A stretch of 64,000 nucleotides of DNA from Stereum hirsutum FP-91666 SS1 (lineage: Eukaryota; Basidiomycota; Agaricomycetes; Russulales; Stereaceae). A program made the translations under genes and the position numbers. Where the stretch lies: assembly GCF_000264905.1 (NCBI RefSeq), contig NW_006763137.1:1694748-1758747 (forward strand), read 5' to 3'. The notes under the pieces were generated by a model, which was given only the letters and a program-made list of their open reading frames with translations, was not told the DNA's origin and did no database searches. Below are positions 57,904 through 64,000 of the stretch, one piece after another (the stretch's first letter is position 1; the number at the start of each line of letters is the position of its first letter).

Positions 57904-58705
57904 CGCCGTCGTCGTTGTCGACTTTCCTCTCGCTTTCCCACGAAGCGCCTCTCACAATCTGAATCTTACGGGCGCTAAAATTAGAGCTGTTTATCTGGGT
58001 TTACGTAAGGCACATTTTTTGTGGCGGTGACTTCCCTGTTCGAGTTTTGACGACGTCTTCCAAGTTCGCCGCTATCTTCGTCTTTTCTACGTTCCCTGTA
58101 TCGGATATGTGCGAAAATGCCGGGTTATTCTTTGATATATTCCGTGGGGCTGCTATCTCATGACTGGCTTTGATACTCAACTTCGGCATCTTCGAGACAT
58201 GTGCTCACAAATCGAAGTTGCTCTGGTCACCACTCGTATGGGCTGGACCAGCGCAATCCTTTCAGCCTTTTCCTCTGATCAAAGCTTTCCGTCCTCCTAC
58301 CTTCGTCCGACGTGTCTAACTGCAACACATCTCACTTTGGACGAAACTCAGCTGTCAGACATCTCAGGCACTAGCTGGCTTGATTCATCCTGGTGTTCTT
58401 CAACAGGGCCATCTTCGAGATAGTGGAAACTACATCAATGAAGATGATTTCGCTTTAGCTCTATTGCGTTGTCTTCCAGTTTCCATACGAAAGCATCGAG
58501 CCGGCCTCACTTGGGGCTCTCCTCGGCACCATTTTCTTGCCTCCCTGTGGCAGCGTCCGCGCGATTCTCAGCATTCCCCGAGCTTTATGCGACCATAATC
58601 CTCTGTGCCTTTCCTCTCTTTGCGCCATATAAAAGTTTCATCATGATGTCTAATATTTATCACCGCCTTCTCTTCTTCGTCTTTCAAAACCAGTAACTAA
58701 TCGCT
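57904..58705. promoter_or_regulatory. Divergent 5' region of the ZZ gene and GH45
   Basis: About 800 bp with the GH45 TATA box at 58628-58635. Short open frames inside have no recognisable features. Confidence 0.45.
58628..58635 (+). promoter_or_regulatory. TATA box of the GH45 gene
   Basis: TATAAAAG, 71 bp upstream of the GH45 ATG. The same 8-mer is found before the GH5 gene. Confidence 0.55.
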
Positions 58706-59575
58706 ATGAAGCTTACGCTTTCGGTCTCGGTCGTGGCACTCTGTGTGCTGGCCAATGCTGCCTCCCTCGATCTCAACAATCGCGCCACGGGAGGATACGT
58801 TCAGAATCCTAGCGGGTCTGCTTCTTTCACGCAATATACGGGATGTGGCCAGCCAGGTATGTGACCCCCACCATCATCTTCCAACAAAAGTCGCGTCAAT
58901 CTGATAATCTTCCTCTCTTCCTCTCCCCCCGACCTCAGCTTGCGGCATCCCCGCCTCCGGCTTCACCGCCGCCATCTCCCAACTCGCCTTCGGGTCAGCC
59001 TCAGGTCTCGGCGCCGGCGACGCCTGCGGTCGCTGTTTCGCACTCACAGGAACCGCGGACCCGTACTCACCCTCGTACACCGGTCCGTTCGGTCAGAGCG
59101 TGGTCGTGAAGGTCACGGATTTGTGTCCGGCACCGGAGAATGAGCAGTGGTGTGGGCAGACGACGTCGAACCCGACGAACCAGTTTGGGGCGCCGGTCCA
59201 GTGCGTGTCTCTCCTCTTCTGTCTTTTTTGCCTCTTATTTGCGGTCCTATGAGGAGTCGACATCGGCTGATATAATGCGTTTTATGTAGCTTCGACCTCT
59301 GCGAAGACACCGGCGCTGCCGCACAGTTCTTCCCCTCAGGCCACACCGCTCTTACGGGCAGCTTCTCCGAGGTTTCGTGCTCGGAGTGGTCTGGATCTGA
59401 TGGGGGTTCTCTGTGGAACGGGGCGTGTTTGAGCGGGGAGTCGGCCGCGTTGTGGCCCAGTGGCACCGGATGTGGTAACCAAGGTGAGTCTGCGTTTATG
59501 AGTGTTTTTATGTGGGGGAATGGGAGGGCGCAAGCTGACCTTTTTGTGTGATTGTGATTAGGAACGGCTCCCTGA
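58706..59575 (+). CDS. Secreted GH45 endoglucanase, subfamily C type
   Basis: Small secreted endoglucanase of glycoside hydrolase family 45, very like the Phanerochaete Cel45A group, fold-related to expansins. Signal peptide MKLTLSVSVVALCVLANAAS, then the mature start around RATGGYVQNPSGSASFTQY. Family signatures: TGCGQPACGIPASGFTAAIS, GAGDACGRCFALTGT, GPFGQSVVVKVTDLCP, WCGQTTSNPTNQFG, VHFDLCEDTG and GSLWNGACLSGESA. In subfamily C the general acid is the Asp of HFD, present here, and the base role is attributed to an Asn in TTSNPTNQ, also present. The protein ends in GCGNQGTAP. Four exons; introns follow the codons at QP|ACG, PV|HFD and NQ|GTAP. No CBM is attached, unlike the GH5 enzyme. Expected to act on beta-1,3/1,4-glucan and cellulose outside the cell. 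Confidence 0.93.
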
Positions 59576-59958
59576 AAACAGACGTGATGATGTGAAACCT
59601 TGGATGGCCTATGTACCTAGTTTGGGGTCAGCTATGCGGCTCAGAAAATAAGGGTTGACTATCCGGATTGCTTGTTATTTGGTAATTATTCTAGTTGTTG
59701 CATGGACGGGAATCAAAACGGCCTGCTTGCTCGAATATTTTCGTGTTCATTCCGCCTGTGACTCGACGTGCTGGACCTAAGAGTGAAGATTCAAAGTGCT
59801 AAGGACTTCCGCTTGAAGGACCTCGCCCGTGAATATATCTTACAGTACTAATTTGTGCTGGTCACATCAGTGATATATGGGAATCGATATTTACACAAAA
59901 CTTCCAAATGTCCAACAAAAAGTCCACGTTCTTTCATCCCCCCTCATCCCATCTCATC
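59576..59958. other. Intergenic between convergent genes
   Basis: 3' flanks of GH45 and the DHHC gene. No feature seen. Confidence 0.45.
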
Positions 59959-61700
59959 TCATCTTAAATCGCGCACCATCCTCTCCAACACCCCAGAATT
60001 CATCCTCGGCCACACATACCTCTCCGCAGGCAATAACGCCTCACCGCTCCTACGGGTCCGATCCGTGGAAGACCAAGTATCGAACAACGGCATGCGCATC
60101 ATCCGTCTCCAGTTCTCTTTTCTACCAAGATCGTAGAGCCGCTCATGCGGGAGAACATGGCATAGATAGCCGACCGGCGTGGGCGTGGTGGATGGATCGG
60201 TTTGCATTAACGATGACGATGAGGATGACGATGGTGTGTTTGGGTTATCGTCTTTGTTGACTACTAAAGGAGGAGTGATAGTCGGCTGTACGCCCGACGC
60301 AGACGCAGACGCAGACGCTAGAGACGTATCGCTCGCGGGAAGAGAACGTCTCGGATCTAGATCTGGATCTGAAGCCGGAGAGAGGTAGCTGCTAGGTATG
60401 AAGACGTATTTGAACGGTGTGGTTGTGTTAGGTTTCGCGGAGACGGCACGGGTCTGACGACGGAGGATGATCGTGTCTAGTGTTGTTTGTCCGCGTAGGA
60501 TATCTCGGATCGTGAGGACGGCCATGGCCTATTCCAGAACAAAGAGAATAAGCAATAAACACATGATGTCGAGCGGCAGGTAGGACGAAGGCATGTACTA
60601 GTAAGTAGAATGTGGGGGACGTACGGCGGTAAACACAGAGAGAAATAAAGCGACACAAACGACGATCGCGACTCTCGCATGTGGGAACTCTATGACATCC
60701 CCCGGACCATCCCTCTCCCCCTCCCGACTGCCATTAATCAATCTGAACCCCAAAGCCGTGCCCATGACCCACCTCCCCAACGGTCCCCCCCAGACCACCC
60801 AACTATACCACCTCCCCCACCACACCTCGTTCGCCCATCCATCGCCCTGGGAAACCCGCAGTGCGAGGGCGATGTGGGAGGTGAGGATCGTATAGATGGG
60901 GAGGATGGAGGTGAGGACGGTTAGAGGGGTGAGGGAGAGGAGGAGGAGGAAGGGTTTGAGGCGGGGGGCGGTTATACAGTTGCCTAGCTATATCCCCGAG
61001 AATGGGCGTCCGTGTGTTGTTAATATCGTTGCCTAGAAGAAGATGATGGATGGGAAGAGACATGGAGAGACGAACCCAAGGACAGTGGTGGTCGAATTCC
61101 AGACGGCATACGCCACATGTCGAACAATGATGCGTTCCGGGGGGTTTCCAGCGGCCTGCACAGCCTCCCTTATGACAGAATTGCAAGTCTCCCTTGGGGT
61201 CGCATTCGTAGGGGTATGTAGCGAGGTCCGTGCGGGGAGGGGTGTAGAGAGGTTTACTGTGTGTTTTCCGGGAGATGCAGAGGTGGATGTGGACGGCGAG
61301 AAGGGGAAGGAGGAGGAGGTTCATTGTGAGGACGTATAATGCTGGATAGCACCATGAAAGGCGGTATTTAGTGAGCATCTATGGAATATTGGTAGCACGA
61401 AATATGAGAGTTAGTTTGAACTCACCTCCGACTGCCCAGCGTCCATGTCTCCGGATGAGCCAGCCTATACCGATTTCCGTGACGGCGAGATACCACCCAT
61501 AGCTTTCTGACGGTGCATCGTCAGCCTAAATGGCTTGTTTAGTCAAGTACTCGAGCGTACCAGATGAGCACAAGTATGAACGACGGTAGGATAGTTTCGA
61601 CTGCTCTAGTTATTGCTCTCTGAGCATATCGTCGAGAGCGACTGAAGGAGCTTTTCTGTGGGGACTCAGAGAGCAAGGTTTGAGCATCGCTGGCATTCAT
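59959..61700 (-). CDS. DHHC-type protein S-palmitoyltransferase
   Basis: Membrane enzyme that attaches palmitate to cysteines of target proteins. The start at 61700 ([19 protein letters not shown]) and the first helix ([10 protein letters not shown]) are on exon 1. Exon 2 carries [20 protein letters not shown], spliced through a long acceptor region to [20 protein letters not shown]. The cysteine-rich domain is complete: [36 protein letters not shown], then [17 protein letters not shown] after an intron. DHHC (Asp-His-His-Cys) is the catalytic motif. Two further helices follow ([33 protein letters not shown]), and a long cytosolic tail with Ser/Asp-Pro-rich sequence ending in LERMVRDLR. An inner Met at 61378 lies inside the second intron and is not the start. 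The exact DHHC subfamily is unsure. Divergent from the phosphatase gene. Confidence 0.86.
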
Positions 61701-62336
61701 AGCAGCCCCAGCGCTGAGACAAGACCTAGAACAGAAGCTACTTAGACTATGGGGTGATTCGGAGTAGTTGTTGAAGAAGGAAGGATATTGGCGCGTGTTG
61801 TGGGGAAAGGACCTTTCCCCACGTCCGACACTCCGAGTCCGTCGTCGCCGTCGCTTTCAAAGTCGCAAGACAACCTTCCCGGGTGTTCTTGTCCGTCATC
61901 CCCACCGCCATCGTTTCCAGTACTCAGTCCGTCGACCATAACATGACTTCTGCTGCTAGAAAGAAGTCAAATATTCACCTCAGGCTATCGTTGATCTGGG
62001 TTCTGATGCCAGTCCCAATTTGACATCACATACTCAATCAGACAGCGAGCGCATTCTTGGCTGGCTACATTCATCGTTCGGTCCCATCTCCCCATGGCTG
62101 GCGTGTCACGATAGCTAGTCACAGCTCTTGCTACCCACCACCACAATCAACTCCGGCGCCTCTTCTCGACTGACGATTACTCACACCGACTGCGACAATT
62201 CCAGTGCAGTGCTCATCTGATCTCGTTCCTGTCTCTCTCTCTCCCTTCTCTCTACTAGTACAACCTGAGATCTGAGCTCTGAGCTCGCCTCAGGCTATCC
62301 TTTAAACTCGTCAAACTGCATCAATCATCCCCCGCC
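61701..62336. promoter_or_regulatory. Divergent 5' region, DHHC / phosphatase
   Basis: 636 bp between two start codons. The proximal part is pyrimidine-rich (CTCTCTCTC near 62237). No gene seen. Confidence 0.45.
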
Positions 62337-63280
62337 ATGCTTTCCTTCTCCTCCCCGACCTGGCAATCCTCCCTCCTCGCCGCCTCCAAATCCTCCTCCA
62401 AATCCTCCAACAACAAAACATCATCAACGAGCGCAGGTCCCCGCGGGCACGCCGCCTCCGAGATCATCCCCCGTCTCTACCTCACAGACCTCTTCACAGC
62501 GCGGAACGAAGCCGAACTCAAAAGACTGGGCATCACGCATATCGTGTCGGTGATCGAGCACGAGCCGTCGTTCCCGGAGATTGCGGAGGGGATGAAGAAG
62601 TTGCATATTAGGGTGGCGGATAGGGCGGAGGCGGATTTGGGCGTGCATTTGGAGGAGACGACGAGGTGGATTGGGGAGGCGTTGGGGGAGGAGGGGAATA
62701 GGGTTATGGTGCGTCCAACGTTTCTGCGTTTTCGAGGTTGCGGTGTCATTTCGTTTCGTTTTTTTTGGCGTCTCGAGGTTAAATGTGGTTCTTCGTATCA
62801 TCATGGTACTCTTTCTTTTTGGCGTGTCTATAGGTGCACTGTTTCATGGGAGTTTCCCGGAGCGCAACCGTCGTCTGTGCATACCTCATCGCCACGATGT
62901 CCATGACCGCCCCGGAATCGATCTCCTTCGTACAATCAAAACGGGGCATCGTCTGTCCCAACATCGGGTTTCGCCACCAGCTGGAAGCGTACGAGGAGCG
63001 GTGTAATGGGTCGGTGAATGGGTCGGTGAAGGATGGGAAGCGGAGGCTGAGGACGAAGAGGACGTCGGCGAGGATTGGGGACGGGATGGCGGCGCGGATA
63101 ACGAGGTTTAAGGAGGTCGCGATGGGTCATGGTGGGGGATCGAGGCATGCGAATGGGAGTGGGATTGGGAGTCATGGTGGCAGTTTGGGAGGTTCTTCGT
63201 CGAAGCAGTCTTTGGTTGTGGTCGATGCTGTGGAGGTGCCACGGACGGATAGCGCTGAAGAGGGTGCGACGAAAACTTGA
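62337..63280 (+). CDS. Dual-specificity protein phosphatase
   Basis: Cysteine-dependent dual-specificity phosphatase. Two exons (62337-62708, 62834-63280) give 272 residues. The N-terminal ~40 residues are Ser/Lys-rich. The fold begins at ASEIIPRLYLTDLFTARNEA and includes ELKRLGITHIVSVIEHEPSF and LHIRVADRAEADLGVHLEET. The signature loop is VHCFMGVSRSATVVCAYLIA: HC-x5-R with nucleophilic Cys and phosphate-binding Arg, directly after the splice junction. Then QSKRGIVCPNIGFRHQLEAY, typical of the DUSP C-terminal helix. The last ~100 residues are basic, Gly/Ser-rich and low-complexity. It is of the small atypical type, without a MAPK-binding rhodanese domain. Substrate unknown. Confidence 0.88.
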
Positions 63281-63775
63281 GATGTCACTTCTTTTGCACG
63301 GATTCGGTGGGACAACTTTGGTCCTTGTACATGTACTTATTCCGCGACTTTCTTCGCTCTTTCCCGCTGCATCCTGTGTACGATTCTTGTCAGATCCTTG
63401 TCGGGGCCCCCGACACTGAGCTCTTTTGTACTATGTGAATTGCATGGAACCAGTAATGGTCATCACCGTTCGTTTTAGCCTTCTTTCGTAAATCGGGGCT
63501 TCGGGGATACAGTGCATTCAGAACGTCCCATGGAGAAAACATGCAAATACTTGGTGTCACACACTCTAGACAAGAATCCACGACTGTCTCGATAGCACAG
63601 CAGGCAAAGCGCGTTCGTCTGTTACCTCGATAAGATCGACGCCACCCCCTGTTCATTCCGAACCGCCTTGCAAAAGTACTAATCCTGAGGCCACACGCTT
63701 TCCACGAGTGTGGCCCTACGCCCGCACCGAGTCCCACCAATATTAATCCCATTTCACAGCTTCACCCCCCTAAGA
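63281..63775. other. Intergenic between convergent genes
   Basis: 3' flanks of the phosphatase and the DUF952 gene. No feature seen. Confidence 0.45.
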
Positions 63776-64000
63776 CTAATACACCAACCACCCCTCCGCC
63801 CCCTTCAACGCCTTCACCCACCCATTCTTCCCATCTTCAACCCCAACCCCTTCCTCGCCACTCCCCCCCATCTCCCTCTCCCAAACCGCCACACTCTCCA
63901 CCTCCTCCGCCCCTAACCCCAACCCGCTCCCCTCCTCCTCATACTTATACAAATGCGGAAACATGCCCTCCCCGCCCCTTTCTCCACACACCTCCGCCTT
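63776..64000 (-). CDS. DUF952 family protein, C-terminal part only
   Basis: Open frame running off the right edge on the minus strand; only the last 74 residues are in the window. GEGMFPHLYKYEEEGSGLGL and VESVAVWERE match the second half of DUF952, a small enzyme-like domain of about 100 residues found in bacteria and fungi. The end KALKGAEGWLVY is the family's usual C-terminus. A Gly/Glu-rich insertion (GGSGEEGVGVEDGKNG) lies between the last two conserved strands. Function of the family is unsettled; an ADP-ribosyltransferase-like fold has been proposed. Confidence 0.7.
   Translation of the reverse strand, partial: KAEVCGERGGEGMFPHLYKYEEEGSGLGLGAEEVESVAVWEREMGGSGEEGVGVEDGKNGWVKALKGAEGWLVY

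Noticed and set aside
60803..61378. DHHC protein starting at the Met at 61378
   Set aside because: This Met lies in an intron; exons upstream encode a membrane-helix N-terminus in frame, and the long intron ending in ctatccag restores the frame.

Overview
The window is nuclear DNA of an intron-rich filamentous basidiomycete, most likely an Agaricomycete. Almost every gene is broken by many short introns (mostly 45-75 nt, GT-AG). Two secreted cellulases of wood or litter decay are present: a GH5 endoglucanase with an N-terminal CBM1, and a GH45 of the subfamily C type. Housekeeping genes have basidiomycete-like architecture. I rebuilt exons by hand from splice motifs, reading frame and family conservation. 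No rRNA, tRNA, CRISPR array or intact transposon was recognised.

Layout, left to right: (1) 0-11 kb: a class I methyltransferase of the EEF1AKMT4 type (-) head to head with a TMEM14-family protein (+), then a PQ-loop membrane protein and MMS19/Met18 (22 predicted exons; cytosolic Fe-S assembly and genome maintenance). (2) 11-24 kb: two orphan proteins, the CBM1-GH5 endoglucanase (-), a large orphan disordered protein (-), and a coiled-coil orphan with a ubiquitin-like-looking C-terminus (+). (3) 24-36 kb: three dispersed paralogues of a small membrane-protein family (called A, B and C here) with the same intron positions and phases. Between them lie Paf1, a class II (4E-HP-like) eIF4E, and Kei1, a subunit of inositol phosphorylceramide synthase. 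(4) 36-44 kb: a 22-bp perfect inverted repeat with a telomere-like motif between its arms, a ZNHIT2-type HIT zinc-finger protein, a Sec14/SFH5-type lipid-transfer protein and a class III aminotransferase. (5) 44-54 kb: a UFD4/TRIP12-type HECT ubiquitin ligase and the 110-residue SF3b subunit PHF5A/Rds3. (6) 54-64 kb: a PB1 plus multi-ZZ zinc-finger protein (-), the GH45 endoglucanase, a DHHC palmitoyltransferase (-) divergent from a dual-specificity phosphatase (+), and the C-terminal end of a DUF952 protein at the right edge.

Most neighbours are not functionally linked, as is normal in fungi. Divergent pairs (methyltransferase/TMEM14, eIF4E/Kei1, DHHC/phosphatase) share short 5' regions. The least explained parts are the three-paralogue membrane family, the orphan genes at 17-23.5 kb, the multi-ZZ protein, and the inverted-repeat segment at 36.8-37.4 kb.
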